From the NCBI GenBank assembly GCA_036250195.1, contig JAVHZZ010000003.1:332512375-332576374 (forward strand): a stretch of 64,000 nucleotides of DNA, written 5' to 3'. Shown here in pieces: positions 10,495 to 22,799 of the stretch (positions are counted from its first letter, which is position 1; every line of letters starts with the position of its first letter). This DNA comes from Mixophyes australis (taxonomy: Eukaryota; Chordata; Amphibia; Anura; Limnodynastidae). A program made the position numbers and the translations under genes. Under the pieces are notes generated by a model, which saw only the letters and a list, made by a program, of their open reading frames with translations, was not told the origin of the DNA and made no database searches.

Positions 10495-10947
10495 GTTGCC
10501 GATTTAAAAGCGGCATTTGCACTCAGTCTATTAAAAATGCCGTCATTTATTTATTTAGATCTTTCTCACAGTCGCATTTTAGAGCTGTATATCGTTCTAG
10601 CTGCTGGACACAATGACTGCCTGCTATATGGCAAGTCGACATTCTCATACTATCGATGTTATTGCTTTCGGGGTTAATTTGCAGTGCTTAAGTGTGGCGG
10701 CTTTTTCAGAGCCAATAATTAGTACGATACTCCTTATTAATATGAGTATTGTCTCTGAGGAATAACTAAAAATCACTGGACCTCCGTGTAAAAGTTTTAC
10801 ATGGCACCAAACTGTTCAGGCCACTTCTTAGCTTGGCTCCATTGCTAAAGTCACATCAAGCCACTAAAATAATAAACAACACTGCAACACATAAAATACA
10901 TATTTACTGTCTGGCACAGTTACTTGAACTATATATTGTTTTAAGAT
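10495..10947. other. No recognisable feature
   Basis: Spacer between the GC-rich hairpin and the LTR candidate. No termini, repeats or coding signal were seen. Confidence 0.5.
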
Positions 10948-10951
10948 CAGG

Positions 10952-11360
10952 TTAGGGGTACCGTCTCCTGGGGTTAGACGGCTGCATATCACACACATAC
11001 ATCACACCAGTCCAGTGTCTTTCCTTCAAATAGCCTTAGCTAGATTTATTCTCCAGACATAAAAATAAACAAAGAGATACAAAAGTCTTAACCTGTCCAA
11101 CTTCTAACTAATATACAGGAACTCCCTCTCTAAAGTGAGGGACCTAGTGTCCCACATACAAACAAAGCAACAGAACGTACAGGTCACAAAATTCAATATC
11201 TCTCAGGAGCCATCAGACCTCCTCCCCATGTATTGAGAGACTGAATGAACTGACCAGCAGCATTTTAACAGCACCTCATCAGGTGCAACTCCTGATTACT
11301 AGCTGACTGGAAAATGGAGCCCGCCCTTCTCTCTCCATTCATATCCCAGGGACCCTTACA
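10952..11360 (-). mobile_element. Solo LTR candidate, 409 bp, 4-bp target duplication
   Basis: On the minus strand the block starts TGTAAGGGTCCCTGGGATA. It has a polyadenylation-like AATAAATC near 11047 and ends GGTACCCCTAA, where CA would be expected. The 4-bp CAGG lies on both sides (10948-10951 and 11361-11364), consistent with an LTR-retrotransposon integration. No internal coding region is attached, so it is read as a solo LTR left by recombination. The family is not assigned. Confidence 0.55.
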
Positions 11361-11520
11361 CAGGCTTCTCCTACAGCCAAACTTACTCTTTGGGAAGCTC
11401 TTTCCCAAACAAGACCCTTGTCTTGTTTGGGAAAAACCCTTGGGATTTTAAAAAACGCAAGTGACAGAAATTTAGGACTTGGAACCACTTGGAAAGTAGT
11501 AAATGGCAGGTATATGTCAC

Positions 11521-11528
<8 letters not shown>

Positions 11529-11578
<50 letters not shown>
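11529..11578. repeat. (AT)n microsatellite
   Basis: About 50 bp of pure AT. All overlapping open frames with alternating Tyr-Ile are translations of this tract. Just left of it, at about 11398-11435, GGGAAGCTCTTTCCC and a CAAGACCCTTGTCTTG hairpin form short palindromes. Confidence 0.95.
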
Positions 11579-11580
<2 letters not shown>

Positions 11581-12737
11581 TACTGTCACTCGCAAATATA
11601 TTTAGTAAGTCCCAGAAAACAACATTTATCAAATCCTGAACAGTATCAAATCATAATCCCAAAAGCAGTGAAATTGATGAGGACCGTAGAGTGATGGAAC
11701 ATGTTTCTGTATTCTGGCTTCACTATGTTTTAGGTTTATGTAGCAGTTGAATTGGCCACTGTAGCAAGAGTATACCATAGGTTTCCCTCTACTTCTTGGA
11801 TTTGCTATTTGCAAACATACTAAGGCTAACACACTGTGAAAATATTTTCCTGAGATGACCCTCAGTTCCTGTGTATTTCCAAAATGATTTAAAATGCAAT
11901 TTTTTAGCAAATTGGTAAAAAAACGGTAAAGCCTTTACTGTAGACAGTCACTAAATAATATTCATTTTTCTCCAGCACTTTGATTAATGTTCACTTTCCA
12001 TCCTATTTATTTATAAGAACCTTATCGTAGCTCTTTTTTTTTTTTTTTTACACAGTTGATCTGAATTGAATTAATTTCCCTCACCGGGTACTGGCAGAGC
12101 AGAGGAGATCGAAGAAGCACTAATACGATTTCATGAAATGTCGGACTATCCCTAGATCTGCTGAATTGCTAAAATGATGTTGTGTTGGATGGCAACAATT
12201 ACCCTTACTGTATATATGGGCCTTTGATAGCTCTGCTCACATTTTTCTTAAAATGTATCTGTAAGCACATAAATGGACAAAAAATAAGTGTTTTTTTGTT
12301 TTAAGTTTTTAACTTGAACCCTAAGTTATATATGAAATTCAAACTTTTACCACCACAATAAATTACATATTACATTTAATAAAGTTTCACACATGCAATA
12401 ACTAAGTCATGTTTGTTATTATCCTAAGCTGGAATTCCAAACAACTGTACCCACTAGCATACAGTAGTTTAATTATATATGTCATAAGGGCACAGTCATG
12501 CTACATATTCCAAAGTTTTAGAGCAACTAAGCTGAAATTTAGCACGCAAATTGAGAACCACCTCTGGGTTGGGTTCTGCATACCAAATTTCAGCATTAAA
12601 GAATAAAATAATGACACATTTGGAATAGTCTAAATGTAAAAATCTTGACTTTTTCTCCACCTCCTATTCTGCAAAAAAAAAATTGCAGTTTTTCAGTTTT
12701 CTTGGGATAGCATAACTCAGTGTACAGGGCATAAGAC
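11579..12737. other. No recognisable feature
   Basis: AT-rich DNA with a poly-T run near 12034-12050. No coding or transposon hallmark was seen. Confidence 0.5.
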
Positions 12738-12739
12738 TA

Positions 12740-12915
12740 GGGGTATATTTTACTAAATTGCGAGTTTGAAAAAGTGGAGATTTTGCCTACTGCAACCAAT
12801 CAGATTTTAGTTGTCATTTTGTAGACTGTACTAAATAAATGATAACTAGAATCTGATTGGCTGCTATAGGCCACATCTCCACTTTTTCAAACTTGCAACT
12901 TGATAAATTTACCCC
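12740..12915. mobile_element. Palindromic MITE with TA flanks
   Basis: The termini GGGGTATATTTTACTAAATT and, inverted, CTTGATAAATTTACCCC flank arms that pair almost throughout (TTTGAAAAAGTGGAGAT against ATCTCCACTTTTTCAAA, AACCAATCAGATT against AATCTGATTGGCT). TA lies on both sides (12738-12739 and 12916-12917), as expected for a Tc1/mariner-type TA insertion. The same family occurs at 18960, 62989 and, as a half copy, 7931. Confidence 0.8.
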
Positions 12916-12917
12916 TA

Positions 12918-13800
12918 GTGTTTTCTTTTGATAAAACGCTATTGTGACACTGGATTGACTTTGAGGGGTGACATTTTAAAAAAAAATGTTTAGTTTTTTC
13001 ACAATTAGGTAAAATATGCCCCCTTTTAAAGAGAACTTCATAACATTGCGAATATCAAATTGAATTGTGCGATGGGTGCACTTCTTCACTGAGATGGAGT
13101 GTATGAGACTTATTTTTTCAGCCACAAGGGGGTGGGTTAGTGTTTTGGGGCAGGGGGAGCACACTCTATTGCTTTTAGCCCTAGCACTCCCTCATTACAA
13201 AGTTTAATTAGTTTGAGCGGTGCCAGAGGCTGTAACTGAATCACTTTAAATTTACCACCCCTTGAGTTGCATTACACAATTTATTCACTGCACTGCACTC
13301 CCCCTACAAATCTTAACCAGCCCTTTTGTTTCCAGGCTATGTTGACACTTGCAAATTCTGGGGGACAAATTTACATATACCAGCACTAGGCTTTGCTGGC
13401 CAGGACTGGTGGCACTATAGCAGGAAAACCAGAAGCTTGGGGTCCCCCTGCCATAATGCCAAACCAACACCAAGCTGGTCAGCATGAGGCTGGAGTCCCT
13501 AATGAGATCAGGTCTGAAAAACAAATATGGGCCCTTTCCCCCCAGGTTTAACTAGCCATGTGCTGAAAGAACTAGGACTCTTCCCACACCTCTGAGGCGG
13601 TGGGTTTGGGGTAATAAGAATAAAGTAATAACAAAATATTTTGTCTCTGGTGCATTACAGGTCCCAACATGGCCAGGCTACCATTAAGTTTTTGGGCATG
13701 CTGTTGTTTGTAGTACTACAAGGACCAGGATACACATAGCTGCCAGGGCATGGTGGCACCTGAAGAACCACAAGGGCCAGCACGCCCTGGCTGACCTGTG
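12918..13800. repeat. Moderately GC-rich unclassified repeat region
   Basis: From about 13140 the DNA is richer in GC, and contains CCAGGACTGGTGGCACTATAG and a TTGTAGTACTACAAGGACC segment of a kind common in vertebrate dispersed repeats. I could not define ends, strand or class. A 79-codon minus-strand frame (13285-13524) has no recognised domain. Confidence 0.35.
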
Positions 13801-13828
13801 CGAATGAGCTCTTAGCAGTGGTTCCGTG

Positions 13829-13898
13829 ATATATGTATCATGGGGATTTCCCACGGCCTGAACTCAAGCAGTGGGAAATCCCCATGATATATATATAT
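13829..13898 (+). other. Hairpin with an 18-bp perfect stem
   Basis: ATCATGGGGATTTCCCAC on the left and GTGGGAAATCCCCATGAT on the right are exact reverse complements around a 16-base loop (13855-13870). The pairing extends a further 8 bp or so into AT-rich flanks with one mismatch. Stem and loop sizes are in the range of small-RNA precursors. A short foldback transposon is the main alternative. Confidence 0.6.
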
Positions 13899-14454
13899 GA
13901 CGTCTGTAACATATGCTAATTTTATGTATATACTCATTGTTGCTTTGTTCTAGCGCTCTCTGTGCATTCAGTTTACACTACTGTGCAGTTAGTTTACTAA
14001 TGAAATATTGCCTGCAAAGAAATCCTTTTGGCTTTATGTATCAGCTTAGGCTGTGTAAGGAAATGTTATGGAAAACAGTTCTCATCATCATCATTTATTT
14101 ATATAGCGCCAACATATTCCACCAATTAAATGTATTTTAAATCTATTGTTATTTTGTAGTTCTACTTTTCTTTATGAAGTTGCTCCCCTGTCTCTAAGAC
14201 ACTGAGGCCCTAAACTATACTAAGAAAATTTAATAGTACTACATGTGTGTATTCCAGTCAACACACAAATCTGTGAATTAGCAGCTTCAGTATTATGTGA
14301 GTGACAGGAATCTCACTCCATGATAGTGCTGAATCTGCAACTAACCACAGAATTTGATGGCATACCATGTATATATTACGCAAGAAGCAGGTCCATTAAG
14401 GCTTCTGCCCTACTCGTCATAATTTCATTGCTTTTTGGAGTTTGCTGGAAGAGT
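13899..14454. other. Mostly unremarkable, with one short reverse-oriented repeat tail
   Basis: At 14087-14125, TCATCATCATCATTTATTTA followed by TATAGCGCCAACATATTCC is the reverse complement of the GATGATGA-ended LINE/SINE tails seen elsewhere. The rest shows nothing recognisable. Confidence 0.5.
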
Positions 14455-14977
14455 TTTAATAGCGTTACTTCCCGACGCAAGGGCCCTTTTTTAACGTGGT
14501 TTTGTCCACATGTCACCACCTCATCATTTTTCTCCATCACCTCATCCTTCATCTTTATCGCCACATCTATCCAGATGTCTATCCAGACACAGGGATCTCT
14601 CTCAGCGGTCCTGAGTATCACACTCCTCTCGCTCTGTCACCCCCGGCAACCACCAACCACTCCCAACTGTCACCCCCGGCAACCACTCCCCACTGTCACC
14701 CCCGGCAACCACCAACCACTCCCAACTGTCACTTCTCCTTCAAGAAATATATATATATTTTTTAAAATCTTTATAAACACCTTTAACAATTAACAAATTA
14801 AATTAACAAATTAAAAACATCTTAGTATACCAAATTTCAGCCCTTTCTGAGTTTTTTTGTTCCACACACACTAAGAATTTAGTAGGTCAGTGTATAACTT
14901 CGCCCAGCAGGTGGCGCTGCAGCTTGTTTTTTTTTCCCCACACACAAACACACGCCACTAGGCTTTTATATAGTAGA
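14455..14977 (-). mobile_element. Helitron derivative, 3' end missing
   Basis: On the minus strand this begins TCTACTATATAAAAGCCTAG at 14977. That is the TC start and near-identical head of the complete copy at 59441-59842, and both continue with CCACCTGCTGGGC. The interior has the same order of blocks: a tandem GTTGGGAGTGGTTGGTGG segment, a GATGAGGTGGTGACATGTGG segment, then GGACAAAACCACGTTAAAAA. Homology to the complete copy stops near 14455, so the hairpin and CTTG end are absent. About three copies of a roughly 33-bp block containing TCACCCCCGGCAACCA lie at 14636-14735. Confidence 0.7.
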
Positions 14978-15823
14978 TATATATATATATATATATACAC
15001 ACACATATACATACATATGCATATAGACACACACATGCATATGGCTATGCATCTGTCAACACAGAATAAAAAACACAGAGATAGTCCTTGCAGCCTGGTC
15101 AGTCAATAAATGACCTCAAAATCATAGTTCGGAAAGGAAATGATCCTTCTTTTGGCTACTAATGGAATATTGAACTGGGATTATTTTGTCATTAAGCTCT
15201 GGATGAAGGGAGAATAATAATCATGTAGCTGACGGGGGTCAATAGACAACCAAACAATCTGAAACAGCTACATTGTGCTGCTGGTGTCATCATTACCACC
15301 ACAAATCCTTACACCAGTCCTCCAGCAAACCACAAATGATACAGCTTCTAAGAATGGGGTGCATGCAAGTTTCATTAGGTTGTATATCCAAGGGTGGGCT
15401 ATACTTAGGTGAACCCTTACTGTACTTAAGTGGCCCACCCCAATTCTCAAGGGTAAGGGACCATGAGTCTAAGATACACTCAAATCTAGATGCCAAAGAC
15501 ATCTTTGTACATATGCAAAGTATGAAAATGTATGTATAAATTGATATACATCCAAGTGTAAATGAGGACCTCTGAGTGTGATAATATATGTCATATTACA
15601 ATGCGTATATTATATACTGCCTGATCTGTGTTATGTACTGTCTGATATGGATTTTATGTTGTCTCCTATGAATCATACAGGATGTATATCTTTTATAAAG
15701 TGTCTAACTTGTATGTATAAGGTGTTATACTTAATAGTACATACTGCTATAGGTGCAAATCAGTTTACTTTACTTTTCTAAACTGCATTAGGTTACTACA
15801 GCATATGTGTACACTGCACAATG
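14978..15823. other. AT/AC microsatellite, then no recognisable feature
   Basis: 14978-15040 is an impure TA/CA tract with ATACACACACATATAC. From 15050 to 15823 I see nothing diagnostic. Confidence 0.5.
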
Positions 15824-16170
15824 TTAAATAATAATAAATAATAATAATTATTTATTTATACTGCACCTATGAGGTCTCAAATCACTTTACATTGTTGTAG
15901 ACGGTGAGGCAGCCATTTTGGGCGTGCTCAGCTGCTATTCTGTGGAATAATCATTCACACCAGTCTCCACCACACACACATCGGTTCATTTTTCTCAGAA
16001 GCCAATTAACTTACCAATATGTTTATGGACTGAGTGGGAGGAACCATAGAACTGTGAGGAGCCACACACTAACCTGGGGAGAACAAAATCCACACAGGTC
16101 CACAATGGCAATTGAAACCATGTTCACAGCACAATATGACAGCAATGCTAACCACTGTACCACCGTAGTG
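15824..16170 (-). mobile_element. Old SINE of V-SINE type
   Basis: On the minus strand the 5' end reads GGTGGTACAGTGGTTAGCAT, matching the tRNA-derived head of the copies at 39800 and 44799. The central part keeps GGTTCCTCCCAC and AAACATATTGGTAAGTTAAT in the expected order. The 3' end is TATAAATAAATAATTATT. Many substitutions and no clear target duplication mark it as the oldest of the three SINEs here. Confidence 0.7.
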
Positions 16171-16789
16171 TAATATATTTGTCAAGTGAAGCATTTCTGG
16201 TCAGGATACACAGACTTCCTCATGCTTTTATGTGTGATGCGACCAACAGAATGCACACAAAGTCGCAAATCGGTTGGTACCTATTTACACTGCATCTGCT
16301 TTACTTACAAAGTGTACATCAGCTGTTACTTCCAGATCTCACAGTACTGTCCAAATTATCCTGAAAAACAGTATAATACCTGCTTTGTCTAACTCACAAT
16401 ATATTTTGCATGTTGCATTCACTGGAGTATTTTAATTTTAATTCAAATTTAAAAAAAGGTCTTGCAACCCATTTTTGTCAATAGGTAATTTTATGATAAT
16501 GTTCCATTAAAAGCTATGTCCAGATCTACATTTTGTTTGGAGAATATCTGAAGCATATTAGCTGCTAAAACCTTTCTGTTCACTGTAATGGGAGCATAAA
16601 AAAACACCTTTGAGCATTTATCCTTAGAAAACACCAGTCCCAGGCCTATAAAACGAGGACTGCCTAATTCCACGCACTTCTGGACATGATGTAAGCAAAA
16701 CAAAAGCCAATAGTGTGTTTTTCAAAGGCGAAAAATACATTCATCTAAATGTAGCCAAACAGTGACAGGATATGAAGATTTTCAGACAT
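16171..16789. other. No recognisable feature
   Basis: Several short open frames (61-70 codons) overlap here without any recognised domain. Confidence 0.5.
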
Positions 16790-17170
16790 TTCTGCATTTA
16801 CAAAGTAGCAGTTCTTGACAGAGAGGGGAGGCAGATGTAGATTGGCGGGAGAGGAAGATTAGTCGGGCTGCAGCATTAAGTATGGATTTAAGAGGACCGA
16901 GACAGATGCGGGGTAGGCCAGTAAGAAGGATGTTTCAGTAATGAAGGTGGGAGATGATCAGAGAATGAATGAGATTTTCGGTGGTATCAGTTTAAAGGAA
17001 GGGTTTGATCTGGGCTATATTGCAGAGGTGGAAGCAGCAGGATTGGGTGTCGGTAGTGCAATAAAGGTAGAATTCAAGGATGACACCCAGACATTGGACT
17101 TGGGGAAGAGAGGAGATGTTGGTATTACCAATAGTGATGAAGAGGATGGTTGGGGAGGAGGCTCTTGTGG
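16790..17170 (+). repeat. Unclassified purine-rich dispersed repeat
   Basis: The sequence runs through CGGGAGAGGAAGATTAG, GGGTAGGCCAGTAAGAAGG, GGGAGATGATCAGAGAATGA, GAGGTGGAAGCAGCAGG and AAGGATGACACCCAGAC. I recognise the pattern as a recurring frog interspersed repeat, possibly another part of the one at 1987-2446, but cannot classify it. The 106-codon frame at 16941-17261 comes from this repeat. Confidence 0.4.
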
Positions 17171-18959
17171 GAGGGAAGACTGCAAGTTCAGATTTTCCAC
17201 ATTTTATGTACCAATCCTTTTTCCATTTACATTACTTTATAAATTGGCCCCATCTACATGAGGCCACTTTCAGAATATTTTCCAGGACCCCTGCCTTAGT
17301 GTCAGTACAATTGTAGAACTATATACACAATATATCTGCTGGTTGTTATCACTTAAAATATGTGGCAAGGATTCCAGTTTTTTTGCAATGCTATTTTATC
17401 ACTTACATATTTTATTTTCATAACATAACTCACATAGCATACTTTTATTAGGTTTTTAATAATATAATAAAGACATAATAAACACAACAATTTTCCAGAT
17501 AATGAAACAGGCATAACAATATTTCTTATATTATCCATCCATCAGTCATGTTTAAGGCCAATTAAGAATTTGATTCCATACTGTATAATAGTATTTTCAA
17601 GCACTCTGGTTTATAGTTATTAATTATCTACCTGAAGACCCTGAACTAAAGGACATAGTTTTATTTCTGTGCAATACATTCCCTATGGAATTACAGTTTC
17701 TAACAAGAAATAAAAAAGATTTAATGGAAAGAAAATTGTGATTTCACTTTGCAATGCATGAATTTCTGTAAGTCCAATTAATTTTCCCTCCTAACAGTTT
17801 TCCAATACATTAAGAATAACTCCAAACACCTTGAATTACATGGTACAATAGACTTGCTACATCAGTAAAATATGTGGGAATTACATCCAACATCAAGTTG
17901 TAGGTGATACTTTTTATTGAGCAAAGCGGAATATTTATCACTAGCTTTCAAGGTCTCTGTTTTTTCAGTAGTGGGTCATGAAAAAATGATAATCTCACAG
18001 AAGACTGCTTGGATACTCATGGCATATGTTGTCTATATTAGGGGAGGGGTATTAATAACTGTTTTTTTCCTGTTTAAATATTGTGAGTGAGGAAAGAGGT
18101 AATTAACACCTGTCACTACCCTTAGCCACCTCTCTTGTGGATCTTATCTGTGAGAAACTAGTAAGCTAGTGTTTATTTGGCCAATACTCCCTACACAAAT
18201 TAAAGTTCTGCAGGCCAGCAAACTTCTACTCCATTGTCTTGTGAACCCTGACAGTGGAACAGTTAATAGTACACAATGGAATTATGAGTTGCTTGCGGCC
18301 TCAGCTTGGATATTTTTTGTGTTTTTATTAGTTAGTAAAGTTAGCTAAACTCCTCTCCAATTGTGCACATCTATATAAAATGCATAATGCCCTGCTTCTA
18401 TCTAGTTATGAAAGAGAGAAATAACGTTTGCCGAGCACATATATTCTGAGTTCAATAATGTGACTGGATTGTTAAACACAATGAGAATTTCACGCTTCAC
18501 TATTTTCTATGTGCATACTGTATCGCAGTAACTCATAAAGTCAAGACTATTACAACCCTGCAAGAGAAAAGAAGCAGAATTTAAGGTGATTATATTTATC
18601 AATTTAGCAGATTACTAGCCTTGGTAAACTGATCAGTATAACTGGATATAAGGGTCACCCAACAGCAGTTTCTCCATCCTCTGGAGTGACAGAACTAGGC
18701 AAACATGAAAAGACAGTATTATTTTGCTTATAATGCACTAAATTGTCTCTTCTTCTGCTTTGCTATAAACTTTGTTGCAGTGATTATTCACATGAGGAGA
18801 GTATAGGGGGAAAACTAGCCGGCTTATTTAGGAGAAAAGCCAAGTGCAAATATCTCCATCTATGCTGACACTAATTAGCACAATTAAGCAACAACAACAT
18901 TAGGAGCTACCGAAGTTTGATAAATATTCTGTTTGCAAATAACGCCCCATTGTTATCTT
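17171..18959. other. No recognisable feature
   Basis: AT-rich DNA with only short, domain-free open frames. No transposon ends were recognised. Confidence 0.5.
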
Positions 18960-19138
18960 GGGGGTATATTTACTAAACTGCAGGTTTTAAAAATTGGAGA
19001 TGTTGCCTACAGCAACCAATCAGATTCTTGATTCTACATTTTGTAGAATGTACTAAATAAATGATAACTAGAATATGATTGGTTGCTATAGGCAACATCT
19101 CTAATTTTTCAAACCCACAGTTTAGTAAATATACCCCT
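18960..19138. mobile_element. Palindromic MITE
   Basis: GGGGTATATTTACTAAACTG at the left pairs with CAGTTTAGTAAATATACCCC at the right, a perfect 20-bp terminal inverted repeat. The interior arms (GCAACCAATCAGATT against AATATGATTGGTTGC) also pair. It belongs to the same family as 12740-12915. The flanks are TTG on both sides, so the TA target seen in the sister copies is not evident here. Confidence 0.85.
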
Positions 19139-19332
19139 TGGTGTTTTTGCATATTCTCTTTGAATTGTCTATAATGCATAATCTGTCAGTATTTCAGTTC
19201 AGCACTTGGACCAAGCATCCAAATCACATGGGGACCTGTTAGTGTGATAGACACATGACTAGACAAAGAGACCGTCAGCAGTCATCCGCTGACCACATTT
19301 CCAAACCCGAAAATGAGACAACCAGATTCAAC

Positions 19333-19886
19333 TAGAGATGCTCAGGCTCGGTTCCTCGAGCACTGAACACACCCGAATTTAGGGGATCCGAGTACCATTG
19401 CGTGCCCTCGGGATTGAAAACGAAGCAAAACGTCATTGTGACATGGTCAGATCTCGTATCTTGCGAATTTTGGATTCCTTTTTAAGACCGAACATAGCGG
19501 GGGGTGGGAGAGAGGCTGGACCCCCATTTTTCTTTTCTGTGTGCCAATGTGTCCTAGATGTGCTATGAACTGCCGTGTGTTTGTGTCATTGCTCTGTCGC
19601 TTACCATCCAGCCAGGTCACTGCAGTCTTTGTTTGAAAGTGTATGAAAATAATATTGAGACCTCTGAGGTGGCCTAAATTGACTGCAAATGACTTGAAAT
19701 TAGTGTTACTGAGGTTAATAATAATGTAGAAACCAAAAAAGAGCAAAATTATGTGATTTTAGCATATTTTAGCAATTTTTCTAAAATATCCAAAACCAAA
19801 ACACACGAGGGCGGTTTTCCCAAAACACGCAGCTAATCCAGATCCAAAACCAAAACCACTTCATGGGGGGTCAGTGAGCATCTCTA
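19333..19886 (+). mobile_element. Non-autonomous hAT element related to the 30-39 kb composite
   Basis: The left end is TAGAGATGCTCAGGCTCG; the right end, inverted, is TAGAGATGCTCACTGACC. The flanks are GATTCAAC (19325-19332) and GTTTCAAC (19887-19894), an 8-bp duplication with one change. The two subterminal regions differ. The right one is rich in CCAAAACCAAAACAC words and closely resembles the outer ends of the composite, while the left one (CGAGCACTGAACACACC) has no counterpart there. This gives a two-ended 5'/3' model for the family. There is no transposase inside, so it depends on an element like the composite's parent. Confidence 0.9.
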
Positions 19887-19894
19887 GTTTCAAC

Positions 19895-21995
19895 TGGATT
19901 TTTCTATAGCATGCTGGTAATTTTTGTGGCACGCACTTGCCTGTATTGGGTCATTTAGTTGCATGGCTACAAAACAAAGACGTTATGTGCTGTGCATTGA
20001 GTGTTCCAGTGTAATAGAATTGCCTTATGATCATGTCCAGTGCTCCGGTCATGTTGGGTAAATGTAACAAGTGCAGCCAGTGTAATTCTGAGTTGTGTGA
20101 ATCTATTTTGCTGGGCTCAAACATGATACGTCTAGCTTATATTCATGAGCACCAACAGGAGGGGACTTACGGAGATGCGGCCACAGGACAATAAAAACTT
20201 CTCCTCCAATTATAGAGACCTAGACATATGGGTGCAAAACACTCTTATGCTTCCACCCTAGTATATATAGCTGTCATTCCTGTAAATATATCCATATTAT
20301 TGATCTTGCCCTTGCTGGTAACTTAAAGGTAACTGTAGAATGCAATTTATTCCAAGAAATTTATATTAGATATCAGAGGAGAAGCAATGAAATTACAAGC
20401 GCTGCAAAAGATTCATAGAGAGCGAAAAAAAGGTATTGAAGCAGTTTATAAATCTAAAATACAGACTCGGCGGCATCCATACTTTAACATAGAGATTCAT
20501 GCTTTCAGAAGCACTCAATTCAGTGGGAAAGTGAAAAAGGAGTGTTAAGTTACAATGCCTCTGTTATAAAATGAATTCATTCCTCACAAACCCGAAAGCA
20601 ATGTAACCCATATAATGGTAGAGGTCCTTGTCAGCTCATTTATATTGCTGCTCACAAAGTTGGAAGCATTGATAATGCAACAGAAAGAGCATGCAGACTA
20701 CCCAGCTGATTGAAAAACACAATACAGTGATTGAGGTCTCCATCTATGAACCCATGATAATTATATGATGATCAAGCACCTGATCTGTGTTGGTGCCCCC
20801 ATCACTAAGCTGTAAGACCTACAGCTAGTGGTTAAAAATAAAATAACTGGCTCTGAAAATAAACCATCTTGATTTTAAGTATGCAGATGCATCTGCAGTC
20901 ACAACGGACCATGTCTGTTCTGAAAGGTTCACTATTCTGCACAGCTGGAAGAAATAGACTTGTGGTCTGGATGTTGTGATTGGTGTGTATTGGGTAATGA
21001 GAGGCTTGGCAGATGTTGCATGCACATTGGAATTCAATAAGAAAACCAATAAAAAAAAATTGCAGCTTAAAATAGATCAAATTATTCAAATCAAATAGAT
21101 CAATATTGTAAGTAATAAAATATATATTTTAAAACATTTATATATAAACAATCTTTTACTCACCCTAAGATAGCAATAACAAAACAGGTATAAAGGCGGT
21201 AGAAGTACAGCCAGATTGCTTAATAAGTATATAGGCTTCTGCGTGCAGCAGTAACCCCTTTTTCTGTACTGGGCGAAGCAAAATTAAGCCCTGTTGCTGA
21301 CAAAAAGTTACATTTTCATAATACACCGAAAAAAAATGTAATTGATGATAGACTGAAGAGCTAACGATCGTTATGCAAACCGAAAGAAATAAGGAGATGA
21401 CTTGTAAGTAACAGTAACAGATAAAGTGATAACATTTTTAGTTTTTTCATTACAAAAATAATTATTCTCTGTCTCATAAAGTACAAAAAAAATAAATCAT
21501 AATTCTGATGCTTGTTATGACGCAGATTTCCCATGACAGGAAACCCCACTGAGCTAAATGTCGTATCTATCACACAGAAACGTACTATAATGATCATTTT
21601 GTACCAACACATAAATGGTGGCGGTAAGATCACGAGTGTAAAAAAAAAAAAAGTAATTACCAAACTTTTCACCTTACTCAGGAAAAAAGAAGCCAGCCAA
21701 CTTGATTGTGATGTATGATCTACTAATATAGTTTAACGAAGAACAGTTTTTCTCTTTACCACCTCAGGCAAGATTTTTTATTTCAACTGATGTTGCAGTG
21801 AGTTTTATATAAATGCATTTAAATAAAATGTCAAACATATATTATGTAAATAGAAATCTGTAAAATCCTGACACCAAAATGTATATTCAATAATGCATTA
21901 GGTTGCGAATGTAGCATTAGTTCAAAGAAGCATCATTTTTGTTTTTGCTGAAAAAGCCCCAGTACTTCGTATAAAAAAAAAGCTATTTATTATTA
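19895..21995. other. No recognisable feature
   Basis: AT-rich DNA. Open frames of 61-103 codons near 20825-21718 show no domain. No transposon ends were found. Confidence 0.5.
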
Positions 21996-22145
21996 GTATC
22001 CTTTATTTAGAAATCACCAACATACTATGTAGCGCTGTACATTGATGGGATCACGATACAAATAAATAACATACAATGATATAAAACAGAAAGTAAAGAT
22101 GGGACTGCCGAAATGAGCTTACAATCTAAATTCTAAATCTAAAAT
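21996..22145. repeat. Dispersed repeat fragment (GCGCTGTACA type)
   Basis: CTTTATTTAGAAATCACCAA, TGTAGCGCTGTACATTGATG and GAGCTTACAATCTAAATTC occur in the same order as in the repeat at 1987-2446. The ends are not defined. Confidence 0.45.
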
Positions 22146-22799
22146 CTTACAATAAATGTAAACATTATTACATTAGACATAACCAACAGCGGCAGTGAAT
22201 ATTTCCTTTTATTATTTTGATAAACCCAGGCGTCACTTTAAAGTGAAATATAATTTATGTAGTAAAGGTAGTGCTTTTGTACTTTAATTTCTGTACATTT
22301 TTTAATTATTTTAGACCAGAGCTTTTATACTGAAAGAGTACCAGCTCAAATACAACTAGCCACCAGATATATAATGGCAAGAAGGGCAGTTAGCCATGGC
22401 TTGTTAATAGTCTTTCAGAGAGTCTGCAGGCTCATGCTGCAGACGGGGTTAATTCCTTGCACTCCTCTGCACACAGGACACAGGTACACAGATGGAAGAC
22501 ATGGGTGTAATTAATTCCTTGCTTTGTTAGTTAATTAGTGCTGGGGAGAAAGTATGAATAGGTGCTTCTGTGTTGTGGGCAGGGCAACCAATGCTGAACT
22601 AGTTGGCCGGAGACTAGTGAGGTAACTGAATGTTTAGCCAGACACTGGGTCGCGGGAAATTATTTTTGTGTTTGTTTGCTGGAACCACACATCTTGCTGA
22701 CTGTACCATCCTGACATATCTCAATAAAAGTTCATCAAAAGCGGTTCAGCAAAACTGTGTATCATCTCTCTGCTGTGCCAATCACAATATGTATGCAAA
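22146..22799. other. No recognisable feature
   Basis: Spacer before the ACTAGT-rich minisatellite. The 78-codon frame at 22630-22866 runs into that array and is not considered a gene. Confidence 0.5.

Noticed and set aside
11339..11694. Tyr-Ile-rich open frames on both strands
   Set aside because: Artefacts of the (AT)n tract at 11529-11578.
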